From Geminicoccus sp035556675 (GTDB lineage Bacteria; Pseudomonadota; Alphaproteobacteria; Geminicoccales; Geminicoccaceae), in contig NZ_DATMFZ010000076.1 of NCBI RefSeq assembly GCF_035556675.1, positions 1 to 64,000 of the forward strand: 64,000 nt of DNA. Reading direction: 5' to 3'. The position numbers and the translations under genes are program-made. Position 1 is the stretch's first letter. The number at the start of each line of letters is the position of its first letter. Positions 51,712-62,737 of the stretch are shown piece after piece. The notes below the pieces were generated by a model, which was not told the origin of the DNA, did no database searches, and saw nothing but the letters and a program-made list of their open reading frames with translations.

Positions 51712-51730
51712 TCTCGCGTGGTGCGCGAGA
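51712..51730 (+). terminator. Hairpin after the ruv-ybgC operon
   Basis: TCTCGCG-TGGTG-CGCGAGA is a 7-bp stem with a 5-base loop, 19 bases after the ybgC stop. No T run follows. Just downstream (51738-51743) is TTGACA, preceded by C, matching the -35 consensus favoured in alphaproteobacteria, so a tol promoter probably lies beyond the hairpin; no clear -10 partner was found. Confidence 0.45.
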
Positions 51731-51878
51731 GTTCCGCTTGACACCACATCACGCGTATGGTGCAGGTGCAGACGGAGAAAGTCAGTCGGCTTCATTGTCT
51801 TAGCTGAAGTTCCTGACCTCCTTTCCTGCTTGCCGCGACTGCTGCCGCACCCCGCCCTTCGGCTGGATCACCAGAACC

Positions 51879-52601
<723 letters not shown>

Positions 52602-52603
52602 GC

Positions 52604-53071
52604 ATGGCCGGGACCTCGTTCAACCCGGCAGGGTCGGGGCGCCGGGGCCGGCGGCGGCGCCGGCAGATGTCCGAGCCGAACGTCACGCCGCTGGTCGACG
52701 TGATGCTGGTGCTGCTGATCGTGTTCATGGTGGCGGCCCCGCTGCTCACCGTGGGCGTGGCGGTGGACCTGCCGGAGACGGCGAGCTCGCCGCTGCCGGG
52801 ACAGGACGAGCCGCTGGCGGTGACGGTGGGTCGCGACGGCAAGGTCTACCTGCAGGACAGCGAGATCACGGTGGCGCAGCTGGGCCCCCGCCTCCAGGCG
52901 ATCACCCAGCGCAACGCCGAGGCCCGGATCTTCGTGCGCGGCGACCAGGCGGTGAACTATGGCCAGGTCATGGCGGTGATGGGAGCGATCCATTCGGCGG
53001 GCTTCACCAAGGTGGCGCTCTTGACCCAGACGCCGGACGAGACCGGCCCGCTCGCTGGCGGCGACACATGA
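52604..53071 (+). CDS. tolR: Tol-Pal system proton channel subunit TolR
   Basis: 155 residues. Basic cytoplasmic tail (GSGRRGRRRRRQMSEPN), then one membrane helix LVDVMLVLLIVFMVAAPLL with the essential proton-pathway Asp in PLVDVMLVL, then a periplasmic domain (AVTVGRDGKVYLQDSEITVA). ATG 52604 is two bases past the tolQ stop. Confidence 0.95.
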   Translation: MAGTSFNPAGSGRRGRRRRRQMSEPNVTPLVDVMLVLLIVFMVAAPLLTVGVAVDLPETASSPLPGQDEPLAVTVGRDGKVYLQDSEITVAQLGPRLQAITQRNAEARIFVRGDQAVNYGQVMAVMGAIHSAGFTKVALLTQTPDETGPLAGGDT

Positions 53072-53100
53072 CCGGCAGCCAGGCTGGCGGGTGAGGGGGG

Positions 53101-54120
53101 ATGCGCAAGTACCTGCTCGCCTCGGCCGGCTTCCATGCCCTGATCGCCGGCCTGCTCTGGTTCGGCCTGCCGGAGTGGGGCCAGCCCCTGCCGGAGGATG
53201 GCGGCATCGCCGTCGAGCTGGTGAGCGAGGCGCCGGACCTGCCGCCGCGCCCGCAGCCGGCTGCCCAGGCGCCGATCCCCGAGCGCAAGGCCGCCTCGCG
53301 CCAGGCACAGGCGACCGAGGAGAAGCCGAAGGAGCCGCCCAAGGCGCCGCCGGCACCCCCGCCGCCACCGCCACCGCCGGCACCATCCCCACCGGCACCG
53401 CCGCCCCCGGCGCCGCCACCACCTCCTCCTCCGCCGCCTCCGGCACCCGTGCCGGAGGTGAAGCCGGCGCCGGCCGAGACCCCGCTGCCCGAGCCGAAGC
53501 CGCCCGCACCACCGCCGCCACCTCCACCACCGCCGCCGCCTCCGCCGGCAGCACCGCCGCCTGCCCCGCCGCCGCCCGCTCCACCGGCCGCGGCGCCGGC
53601 ACCGCCCAAGGCCAAGCCCAGGCCGGCCAAGCAGGCGCCGGCCCCGGAGAAGCCGCCGACACCGGCGCAGCCCGAGGACGACTTCGCGGCACTGCTCAAG
53701 AGCGTGGAGAACCTGGACCCACGGGTGAACGCGCCGAAAAAGCGCGACGGGCGCGGCCAGGTGGCTGGGGACGAGCCGGCGCGCTCGGCCCAGCCGGGAA
53801 CCTCCGCCGCACGGCTGGGTGCCGCGGGGCTGGGCGCCATGGTCCGCGAGCAGATCCAGCCCTGCTGGAACATCCCGGTGGCGGCACAGGGCCTGTCCGG
53901 CATGGTGGTTCCGGTCAATATCCGGATGGCGCCGGACGGCACCGTGCAGAGCGCGGCACCGGTGGATGTGGCCCGGATGGGGTCGGACCCGGTCTATCGT
54001 GCGGTGGCCGAGAGTGCGGTACGGGCGACCCGCGCCTGCTCACCGCTCAAGCTGCCGCGCGAGAACTATGACGACTGGCGCGACATCATCATGAATTTCC
54101 GCCCCGACCAGATGGGTTGA
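53101..54120 (+). CDS. tolA: TolA protein with a proline-rich periplasmic region
   Basis: 339 residues. One inner-membrane helix (LLASAGFHALIAGLLWFG, residues 5-22), then a spacer (~75-185) made almost entirely of proline with some Ala, Glu and Lys, then a C-terminal TonB/TolA-like domain (MVREQIQPCWNIPVAAQGLS, then DGTVQSAAPVDVARMGSDPV). Two Cys in the C-terminal domain (QPCWN and TRACSP) could form the typical TolA disulfide. Other TolA proteins have a long Ala/Lys alpha-helix as spacer; proline-rich spacers are known from TonB. GGGGGG lies right before the ATG. Confidence 0.9.
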   Translation: MRKYLLASAGFHALIAGLLWFGLPEWGQPLPEDGGIAVELVSEAPDLPPRPQPAAQAPIPERKAASRQAQATEEKPKEPPKAPPAPPPPPPPPAPSPPAPPPPAPPPPPPPPPPAPVPEVKPAPAETPLPEPKPPAPPPPPPPPPPPPPAAPPPAPPPPAPPAAAPAPPKAKPRPAKQAPAPEKPPTPAQPEDDFAALLKSVENLDPRVNAPKKRDGRGQVAGDEPARSAQPGTSAARLGAAGLGAMVREQIQPCWNIPVAAQGLSGMVVPVNIRMAPDGTVQSAAPVDVARMGSDPVYRAVAESAVRATRACSPLKLPRENYDDWRDIIMNFRPDQMG

Positions 54121-54126
54121 GCCTGA

Positions 54127-55542
54127 ATGGCTGACCTTGGGGTCGGCAGGGAGGTTGATCTCGTGATGCAGTTCCTCGATCCGCGACGTGACCAGCCGGT
54201 GCGCATCCGGCCCCTGCCAGGCCTGATGCAGATCGGCCGGCGCGGCCTGCTCGGTGCGGGTGCCGCCGGCCTTCTGCTCGGTGCCGGCGGCAAGGCGTTC
54301 GGCCAGCTCGCGGTCGACATCACCCAGGGCGTGGTCGAGCCGATCCCGATCGCGATCAGCCCGTTCGCGGCCGGCGGCGGCCAGTCGGCGACGCTGGCCG
54401 GCCAGATCCCCGACGTGATCTCGGCGAACCTGGACGGCTCCGGCCTGTTCCGCACCATCGACCGGCAGGCCTACATCCAGGGACCCGAGGAGCTGCGCGG
54501 CCTGCCGCGCTTTGCCGACTGGCGGCAGATCAACGCCCAGGCGCTGGTGAGCGGCGTGGTGGAGGAGACGCCGGCCGGGATCGGGGTCGAGTTCCGCCTG
54601 TGGGACGTCCTGGGCGGCCAGCAGATGACCGGTCTGCGCATCGACGCGCCGGCCGCCTCGTGGCGGCGCATCGCGCACCGCATCTCGGACGCGATCTACG
54701 AGCGGATCACCGGCGAGAAGGGCTATTTCGACACGCGCATCGTCTATGTCAGCGAGACCGGGCCCAAGGCCAAGCGGATCACCCGCATCGCATTGATGGA
54801 CCAGGACGGGGCCAATCATCGCTTCCTGACCGACGGACGCGAGCTCACCTTCGGCCCACGCTTCTCGCCGGACGGCCGGCGGGTCGCCTACCTGCTCTAC
54901 CGGGGCATGCGGCCCAGGGTCTACATGCGCGACATCGAGGGCGGCCGGGAGCAGGTGCTGATCGACACGCCCGGGATGAACTTCGCGCCGCGCTTCTCGC
55001 CGGACGGGCAGACCGCGCTGGTCACCGTCAACGAGGACGGCGACTTCAACATCGTGGCGGTTGACCTCGCCACCCGGCAGCAGCGCCGGATCACCAGCGG
55101 CGGCGGCATCTCCACCTCGCCGTCCTTCTCGCCGGACGGAAGCCGTATCGTGTTCAACAGCGACCGCTCCGGCCGGCCGCACCTGTTCGTGACCAGTGCC
55201 CAGGGCGGACCGGCGGAGCGGATCTCCTACGGCGACGGCCAGTATGGCAGCCCTGCCTGGTCGCCGCGCGGCGACCTGATCGCGTTCGTCAACATCAAGC
55301 AGCGCTATTTCCATATCGGTGTGATGCGCCCCGATGGTAGTGACGAGCGGCTGATCACGCGGAGCTGGCAGGACGAGGCACCGACCTGGGCACCCAATGG
55401 CCGTGTCGTCATCTTTCAGCGGACCGAGCCTGGCGGAACAACCAAGCGGCTCTACGCCATCGATGTCTCCGGATACAATGAACGTCTGGTGCCGACACCT
55501 CTGGATGCTTCAGATCCCGATTGGTCCGGCTTGCTTCCTTAA
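54127..55542 (+). CDS. tolB: Tol-Pal system beta-propeller protein TolB
   Basis: Up to 471 residues. The domain after the signal peptide starts FGQLAVDITQGVVEPIPIA; propeller repeats include FGPRFSPDGRRVAYLLYRGM, FAPRFSPDGQTALVTVNEDG and STSPSFSPDGSRIVFNSDRS. It binds Pal and the TolA domain. The signal region is MQIGRRGLLGAGAAGLLLGA, a twin-arginine-like motif, beginning at an internal ATG (54226). The frame opens at 54127, which gives a long N-terminal lead. The start between the two is open. Confidence 0.94.
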   Translation: MADLGVGREVDLVMQFLDPRRDQPVRIRPLPGLMQIGRRGLLGAGAAGLLLGAGGKAFGQLAVDITQGVVEPIPIAISPFAAGGGQSATLAGQIPDVISANLDGSGLFRTIDRQAYIQGPEELRGLPRFADWRQINAQALVSGVVEETPAGIGVEFRLWDVLGGQQMTGLRIDAPAASWRRIAHRISDAIYERITGEKGYFDTRIVYVSETGPKAKRITRIALMDQDGANHRFLTDGRELTFGPRFSPDGRRVAYLLYRGMRPRVYMRDIEGGREQVLIDTPGMNFAPRFSPDGQTALVTVNEDGDFNIVAVDLATRQQRRITSGGGISTSPSFSPDGSRIVFNSDRSGRPHLFVTSAQGGPAERISYGDGQYGSPAWSPRGDLIAFVNIKQRYFHIGVMRPDGSDERLITRSWQDEAPTWAPNGRVVIFQRTEPGGTTKRLYAIDVSGYNERLVPTPLDASDPDWSGLLP

Positions 55543-55647
55543 TCAATTGACAGTAGAAGATCCGGCATGGTCGCAGTCACGGCACTGGCCGTGGTTCGTC
55601 CGCGCGCCATGAACTGTCGCGGCGCCAAGTCGTCCTGGGAACTACCG

Positions 55648-56151
55648 ATGAAGCTCTCTCTCCTTCCGGTCGCTGCGACGGCCCTGCTGCTCGCGGCCTG
55701 CAGCTCGACCCCGTCCTCGGATGAGACCGCCGGTGCCGGCGGCATGACCACCAGCGACGCCTCCTCGCTGACCAGTGGCCCGGTGGCCGGCAGCCAAGCC
55801 GACCTCGAGCAGAATGTCGGTGACCGCGTCTATTTCGGCTTCGACAGCTCGACCCTGGACGAGACCGCACGGAGCACACTACAGCGCCAGGCGACCTGGC
55901 TGCAGCAGTTTCCCTCGGTCTCGGCGACCGTCGAGGGCCATACCGACGAACGCGGCACCCGCGAGTACAACCTCGCCCTCGGTGAGCGGCGCGCCTCGGC
56001 GGCGGCCCGCTATTTGTCCAGCCTGGGCGTGCCGGAGAGCCGGCTGATGACCATCTCCTACGGCAAGGACCGGCCGGCCGATCCCGGCAGCTCCGAGGAG
56101 GCCTGGGCGCTGAACCGCCGAGCGGTTACGGTGATCAACGCCACCAACTGA
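55648..56151 (+). CDS. pal: Peptidoglycan-associated lipoprotein Pal
   Basis: 167 residues. Lipobox LLAAC at ~14-18 after MKLSLLPVAATALL, then an OmpA-like domain: GDRVYFGFDSSTLDETAR, SATVEGHTDERGTREYNLAL and SLGVPESRLMTISYGKDRPA, with the peptidoglycan-binding residues in DERGTREYN. Links outer membrane to peptidoglycan and partners TolB. The start ATG 55648 is preferred, with a weak GGGA. Confidence 0.97.
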   Translation: MKLSLLPVAATALLLAACSSTPSSDETAGAGGMTTSDASSLTSGPVAGSQADLEQNVGDRVYFGFDSSTLDETARSTLQRQATWLQQFPSVSATVEGHTDERGTREYNLALGERRASAAARYLSSLGVPESRLMTISYGKDRPADPGSSEEAWALNRRAVTVINATN

Positions 56152-56220
56152 CCGTGGCAGGGGTGCCGGCGCTGCCGGCCGCGGCACTCCGCTTCGACCC
56201 GCCGGCGCCATGGGGAAAGG

Positions 56221-57048
56221 ATGCGGGTGGCTGCATCGAGGCCGGTCTTGTTGTTGGCGCTGTTCCTGTCGGCCTGGTCGAGCACGGTGCTTGCCCAGGC
56301 TGCCGACCCCCGGATGATCGCCGACCTGGAGGCACGGATCCTCCGGCTGGAGGAGGAAGTCCGCCAGCTGCGCGGGCGGGCCGAGGAGGCTGAGTACCTG
56401 GCGCGCGCGGCTGCCCAGCGGATGGACCGGCTGGTGGCCGACATCGACGCGCGCCTGCGCGGCGTGGAGCCGGGCTCCGAGGCGGCCGCACCGGATGCCG
56501 GTGGCGCCGTCCAGCCGATGGCCCAGCCAGCTCCCCAGGTGGCGGCACCCTCGCCCAGCCAGCCGGGCGTGCTCGGCACCCTTCCGGATGATACGCTGGC
56601 CGCCTTGCCGGCCCCGCCGCCCGAGCCGCCGGCACCCGATGGCACGGCCGCCGTGTCGGGCTCGCCGCGCGACCGCTTCGATGCCGGCATGGCCAGGGTC
56701 AAGGCCGGGGATTGGAGCGGGGCGGAGGCCGCGTTCGCCTCGGTCGTCGCCAGTGCCCCGGACGATCCGCTGGCCCCCAATGCCGCCTACTGGCAGGCTG
56801 AGACCTATTATGCCCGCCAGCAATGGCCGCAGGCGGCCGCGAGCTTTGCCCGCAATGTCGGTACCTATGGCGACGATGCGGTCCGGGCACCGGACAATGT
56901 CCTCAAGCTCGGCATGTCGCTGGCGCGCATGGGCGACCGGCAGAAGGCCTGCGCCACCTTCGCCGAGTTCGACCGCCGCTATGCCAAGGCGCCGGTGGCG
57001 CTGAAGCAGATGGCCGGCCGCGAGAAGAGCAACGCCGGCTGCAGCTGA
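56221..57048 (+). CDS. cpoB: Cell division coordinator CpoB (YbgF)
   Basis: 275 residues. Signal peptide (PVLLLALFLSAWSSTVLAQA), then a coiled coil (RMIADLEARILRLEEEVRQL, residues ~33-75), a Pro/Ala linker, then TPR repeats at ~155-265 (FDAGMARVKAGDWSGAEAAF, NAAYWQAETYYARQQWPQAA, LKLGMSLARMGDRQKACATF). CpoB coordinates the Tol machine with peptidoglycan synthesis at the septum. Confidence 0.94.
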   Translation: MRVAASRPVLLLALFLSAWSSTVLAQAADPRMIADLEARILRLEEEVRQLRGRAEEAEYLARAAAQRMDRLVADIDARLRGVEPGSEAAAPDAGGAVQPMAQPAPQVAAPSPSQPGVLGTLPDDTLAALPAPPPEPPAPDGTAAVSGSPRDRFDAGMARVKAGDWSGAEAAFASVVASAPDDPLAPNAAYWQAETYYARQQWPQAAASFARNVGTYGDDAVRAPDNVLKLGMSLARMGDRQKACATFAEFDRRYAKAPVALKQMAGREKSNAGCS

Positions 57049-57082
57049 ACAGCCGCCGGCGCTGGACGGCAGGGCGTTCGCG

Positions 57083-58072
57083 GTGGCGATGGAGGGACTG
57101 GGCCCGTTCGAGCCACGCCCCAGGATCGGCATCGCCCTGTCCGGCGGTGCGGACAGCGTCTGCCTGACCCTCCTGGCCCACGACTGGGCAACGGCACGGG
57201 GTGGCGATCTTCATGCCTTTCTGGTCGACCATCGGCTGCGGGCCGATTCCACGGCCGAGGCAGCCCTGGTCGCAGAGCGCATGGCGTCCCGGGGGGTGCC
57301 GGTCACGGTGCTGCCATGGCAGCACGGGCCGGTCGGCAGCCGGATCCAGGAACGCGCCCGTCAGGCCCGCTATGCGCTCCTGGAGGAGGCCGTGGCCGGC
57401 TGGGGCGGCCTGCACCTCCTGCTCGGCCACCATGCCGACGACCAGGCCGAGACTGTGGCGATGCGCCGCGCCCGCGGCAGCGGCGGGGTCGGCCTGAGCG
57501 GCATGGCGGCGATCGTGGAGCGGCCTCAGCTCCGCCTGCTCCGCCCGCTCCTGGCCTGGCCCAAGCGCAGCCTGATCGACTGGCTGCGCAGGGCCGGCAT
57601 CGCCTGGGTCGAGGATCCCAGCAACGCGGACCCGCGCTTTGCCCGCGCCCTGCTGCGTGCCCGGGGCGCCGCCGCCGGCCTCGCCCCGGACCCGGCGGTC
57701 CGCCAGGAGCGGGCGGCCGTGGCGGCTGCCTTCCTGGCGCGCCATGCCGAGCCCGATCCGACCCGCCGCCTGCAGTTCCCGCGCTCAGCCTTCCGCGCCC
57801 TGCCGGTCGAGATCGGCTGCCATCTCCTGGGCACGATCCTGGCGGCCCTGGCGGAGCGGCCCTATCCGCCGCGCGCCCGGGCACTCGCCCGGCTGCAGGC
57901 GGTGCTGGCCGGGACGGAGGCCGGTGCGGCGACGCTCGGCGGCTGCATGGTACGCTTTGGCCCGCGCTGGATCCGGCTGCGCCCTGAGCGGGAGCTGCCC
58001 CTGCCATGGCAGCCGCCCGTGCCGCTGGCCCCGGCACCGTTCGCCGCGGCAGCGGAACTGGCACCGGGCTGA
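57083..58072 (+). CDS. tilS: tRNA(Ile)-lysidine synthase TilS
   Basis: 329 residues, shorter than the usual ~430. The N-terminal ATP-pyrophosphatase has the PP-loop IALSGGADSVCLTLLAHDWA, with LLGHHADDQAETVAMR and LLRPLLAWPKRSLIDWLRRA. The C-terminal TilS substrate domain seems reduced or missing. It converts cytidine 34 of tRNA-Ile2 (CAU) to lysidine. The GTG at 57083 or the ATG at 57089 may be the start. Confidence 0.88.
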   Translation: MAMEGLGPFEPRPRIGIALSGGADSVCLTLLAHDWATARGGDLHAFLVDHRLRADSTAEAALVAERMASRGVPVTVLPWQHGPVGSRIQERARQARYALLEEAVAGWGGLHLLLGHHADDQAETVAMRRARGSGGVGLSGMAAIVERPQLRLLRPLLAWPKRSLIDWLRRAGIAWVEDPSNADPRFARALLRARGAAAGLAPDPAVRQERAAVAAAFLARHAEPDPTRRLQFPRSAFRALPVEIGCHLLGTILAALAERPYPPRARALARLQAVLAGTEAGAATLGGCMVRFGPRWIRLRPERELPLPWQPPVPLAPAPFAAAAELAPG

Positions 58073-58179
58073 GCGTGGATCTTGCTTCACTCGCCAGCTC
58101 ACTTATGTTCAGCCTACTCGCGGTGTTCTGCCACGCTCGGGCAAGGCAGGACGCTCCGCACCGCACGAGGCACGGCTAC

Positions 58180-60126
<1,947 letters not shown>

Positions 60127-60155
60127 GCCAGCCTGGCAGCCAATCGAAGGGACAG

Positions 60156-60177
60156 AGGGAGCCGGCGACGGCTCCCT
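60156..60177 (+). terminator. Hairpin between ftsH and folP
   Basis: AGGGAGCC-GGCGAC-GGCTCCCT is a perfect 8-bp stem followed by TT, ending 11 bases before the folP ATG. It may be a terminator for ftsH or an attenuator of folP, and its left arm contains the only strong Shine-Dalgarno-like sequence (AGGGAG) in the region. Confidence 0.6.
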
Positions 60178-60188
60178 TTGCATATGGG

Positions 60189-61220
60189 ATGACTGCTCGA
60201 ACCTATCTGGAGCCGCTCTGTTTCCTGTCCGGTCCGGCCGCCGCCGCAGCGATCGCCGCGGGCAGCGGGCTGCCGTTCGGCGCCGACCGGGCCTTCCTCC
60301 ACGCCCGCCTGTTCCGGCGGGACGGCGACGACGTGACGGAGCGGCTGGTGGCGGCACCGGCGCTGCATGGCTCCGCGGAGCTGGCCCCGGCGCTGGCGGG
60401 CTTGGCGGCACCGGTCGGGCCCCTGCGCATCATGGGGATCGTGAACGTCACGCCGGACAGCTTCTCCGATGGCGGGCGCTGGCTCGACGAGGAGCAGGCG
60501 ATCACCCACGGGCTGAGCCTCGCCGAGGCCGGGGCGGATATCCTGGACGTGGGCGGCGAGAGCACCAGGCCCGGCTCCCTGCCGGTGCCGGTCGAGGAGG
60601 AGATCCGGCGGGTCGTGGGCGTAGTAAGCGCCCTGGCTGGCCGAGGGCTGATCGTCTCGATCGACACGCGCAATGCGGCGACCATGGCGGCGGCACTGGC
60701 CGCCGGTGCTGCGATCGTCAACGACGTGACCGCGCTGCGCCACGATCCCGGTGCGATGCGGGTAGTGGCCGATGCCGGCTGCCCGGTCGTGCTGATGCAC
60801 AGCCAGGGTGAGCCCCAGACGATGCAGGTCGATCCGCGCTATCGACGCGCCTGCCTGGACGTGTTCGACCATCTGGCCGATCGGGTCGCGGCCTGCCTGG
60901 ATGCGGGCATCGCCCGAGAGCGGATCATCCTCGATCCAGGCCTGGGCTTCGGCAAGCTCGCCACCCACAGCCTGGACGTGCTCCAGCACCTGGCATTGCT
61001 GCGCACGCTGGGCTGCCCGGTCCTGCTGGGTGCCTCGCGCAAGAGCATGATCGCCAAGGTGAGCGGCGAGAAGGACCTGCCACCGGCCGAGCGCCTGCCG
61101 GGCTCGCTCGCCCTGGCGCAGGCCGGTGTGGCGCGCGGGGCCAGCATCGTGCGGGTGCATGACGTGGCCGAGACCCGCCAGGCCCTGGCTCTGGCGGAGG
61201 CGGTCGACACGGCAGCCTGA
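60189..61220 (+). CDS. folP: Dihydropteroate synthase
   Basis: 343 residues. The TIM barrel begins LRIMGIVNVTPDSFSDGGRW, with DILDVGGESTRPGSLPVPVE, INDVTALR-like IVNDVTALRHDPGAM, DPGLGFGKLATHSLDVLQ and LLGASRKSMIAKV. The ~75-residue N-terminal extension is usual in alphaproteobacterial FolP. It joins para-aminobenzoate with the pterin diphosphate; sulfonamide target. A glmM gene commonly follows folP, but here the next gene is convergent. Confidence 0.96.
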   Translation: MTARTYLEPLCFLSGPAAAAAIAAGSGLPFGADRAFLHARLFRRDGDDVTERLVAAPALHGSAELAPALAGLAAPVGPLRIMGIVNVTPDSFSDGGRWLDEEQAITHGLSLAEAGADILDVGGESTRPGSLPVPVEEEIRRVVGVVSALAGRGLIVSIDTRNAATMAAALAAGAAIVNDVTALRHDPGAMRVVADAGCPVVLMHSQGEPQTMQVDPRYRRACLDVFDHLADRVAACLDAGIARERIILDPGLGFGKLATHSLDVLQHLALLRTLGCPVLLGASRKSMIAKVSGEKDLPPAERLPGSLALAQAGVARGASIVRVHDVAETRQALALAEAVDTAA

Positions 61221-61241
61221 TCGAAAAGGTCGGGGGCGGTA

Positions 61242-61865
61242 CTAGTCGGGCTTGGGGTGGAAGTCGGTCTGCCGCTGCAGCTTCTCCTGGAGGAAGCTGC
61301 CTTCACCCAGGAGCACCTCGCCGGCGGCGACCCGCAGGCCGCGGGCCGTGCCGTGGCCCTTGAGCACGCCGCCGCGCAGGTCCGGGTCGGGCTCGGCAAA
61401 GGACCGGCCGTCGCCCAGCTCGCAACTGTCGACCGTGATGCCACCCAGCACCTGGCTGCCGGAGCCCAGCCGGCTCAGGCCGAACACCGCGACCCCGCCG
61501 ACATAGCGCCCGCCATCGCCGATCCGGATGTCGGCGTCCGGCCGGTTGGTACGGGCCACGAAGCCGCCCTCGCCAAACTGGTTGCCATGGCCGATCCGGA
61601 TCGGGCCGGTGGCGGCGACGATCACCGTGCCCGTGCAGAACCGGTTGCGGTCGCCGATGGAAAGCGGCGCGCCGGCCCTTGCCTCCAGCACGACCGAGGG
61701 ATGGAACAGGTTGCCGGTGCCGATCGTGACGAAGCGGGAGATCAGCACCGAGAATGGGTCGGGGACGATGTTGCCGCCCTCGATCAGCCGGACGGTGTCG
61801 CGCACGCTCAGATAGCCCCCGGCGGTGCGGGCACGGTCGATCAGGGTCAGCAGATCCTCGTTCAT
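61242..61865 (-). CDS. Left-handed beta-helix (hexapeptide-repeat-like) protein
   Basis: 207 residues. Short helical start (MNEDLLTLIDRARTAGGYLS), then a run of hexapeptide-like turns: IGTGNLFHPSVVLEARAGAP, LSIGDRNRFCTGTVIVAATG, IRIGHGNQFGEGGFVART and RIGDGGRYVGGVAVFGLSRL, as in acyltransferases and carbonic anhydrase-like proteins. The histidines typical of gamma-carbonic anhydrases are not obvious. AAGGAGC precedes ATG 61865. Convergent with folP. Function unknown. Confidence 0.72.
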   Translation of the reverse strand: MNEDLLTLIDRARTAGGYLSVRDTVRLIEGGNIVPDPFSVLISRFVTIGTGNLFHPSVVLEARAGAPLSIGDRNRFCTGTVIVAATGPIRIGHGNQFGEGGFVARTNRPDADIRIGDGGRYVGGVAVFGLSRLGSGSQVLGGITVDSCELGDGRSFAEPDPDLRGGVLKGHGTARGLRVAAGEVLLGEGSFLQEKLQRQTDFHPKPD

Positions 61866-62014
61866 CACCGGCTCCTTCGTCCCTTGGGCGAGGATCGGCC
61901 GGATTGCCGCCAGGGTGCCAGCGAGATCTCCCCAAGCGAGATCCGGATGATCCGGATAGATGGTGGGCGCTGGCAGGGGCGGGATCAATCCGTACCGGCG
62001 CCGCGGCCATCCGG

Positions 62015-62416
62015 TCAGCCGTCGCCCAACTCCAGGATCTTCTGCCAGTGGCTGTCCTCGACCGGCATGACCGAGAGCCGGGACTGGCGGATGAGCGCGA
62101 TGCCGGCCAGGGCCGGCTCCGCCTTGATCCTTGCCAGCGGCACTTCCCTTGCCAGCGGGCGCAGGGGCTTGACCCGGACCAGGCACCAGGGCGGGTGGTC
62201 CGGGTCGTCATACCAGGTGCGGGACACGGTCATGATGCCGAGCACGGCCGGCTGCACCACCGAGCGGTAGAAGAACACCTCCTCGCCCAGGGCCATGCTG
62301 CGCATGTTGCGGGCCGCCTGGTGGTTGCGCACGCCGCCCCATTCGGTCTCGCCATCCGCAACCAGCCGGTCCCAGCTATAGTCCCCGGGCTCGGTCTTCA
62401 TCAGCCAGTGCGCCAT
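62015..62416 (-). CDS. EVE-domain protein
   Basis: 133 residues. MAHWLMKTEPGDYSWDRLVA, then WGGVRNHQAARNMRSMALGE and EEVFFYRSVVQPAVLGIMTV are hallmarks of the EVE (PUA-like) fold. EVE domains bind modified bases in nucleic acid; the stand-alone form is widespread in Proteobacteria and of unknown target. ATG 62416. It starts eight bases after the YciI gene. Confidence 0.92.
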   Translation of the reverse strand: MAHWLMKTEPGDYSWDRLVADGETEWGGVRNHQAARNMRSMALGEEVFFYRSVVQPAVLGIMTVSRTWYDDPDHPPWCLVRVKPLRPLAREVPLARIKAEPALAGIALIRQSRLSVMPVEDSHWQKILELGDG

Positions 62417-62424
62417 GGACGGGC

Positions 62425-62712
62425 TCAGCCGATCCAGCTGCCCAGGGCCGGCCGGTAGGGTGTCACGGTGAACGAGGCGAACACGCCTTCCTTGGTGAAC
62501 GGGTCGTCCTTGGCGAAGGCCTCGGCGGCCGCCCGGTCGGGTGCCTCGATCACCAGCATGCTGCCGATCGGGTCGCCCTTGTCGTCCAGGATCGCGCCGC
62601 CGACCTTGATCATGTCCTGCTTGCCCTGCAGATAGGCCAGATGGGTCGGCCGGATCTCGAGCCGGCGGGACAGGGCGCCGGGCTTGTCTTCGGCGCGGAT
62701 GATGAAGAGCAT
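62425..62712 (-). CDS. YciI-family protein
   Basis: 95 residues. MLFIIRAEDKPGALSRRLEI, THLAYLQGKQDMIKVGGAIL, GSMLVIEAPDRAAAEAFAKD, and PFTKEGVFASFTVTPYRPA match the YciI dimeric alpha-beta barrel (His and Asp at the pocket). Catalytic role unproven. ATG 62712 has GGAG upstream. It is divergent from the EamA gene, whose start lies close by, and probably cotranscribed with the EVE gene. Confidence 0.88.
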   Translation of the reverse strand: MLFIIRAEDKPGALSRRLEIRPTHLAYLQGKQDMIKVGGAILDDKGDPIGSMLVIEAPDRAAAEAFAKDDPFTKEGVFASFTVTPYRPALGSWIG

Positions 62713-62737
62713 GTCGATCTCCGAGACGGGTCCATCC

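Noticed and set aside
53350..53600. Repeated CCGCC-rich DNA in tolA, at first sight like a short-repeat array
   Set aside because: It is coding sequence for a proline-rich spacer with varying codons, not a CRISPR or satellite.
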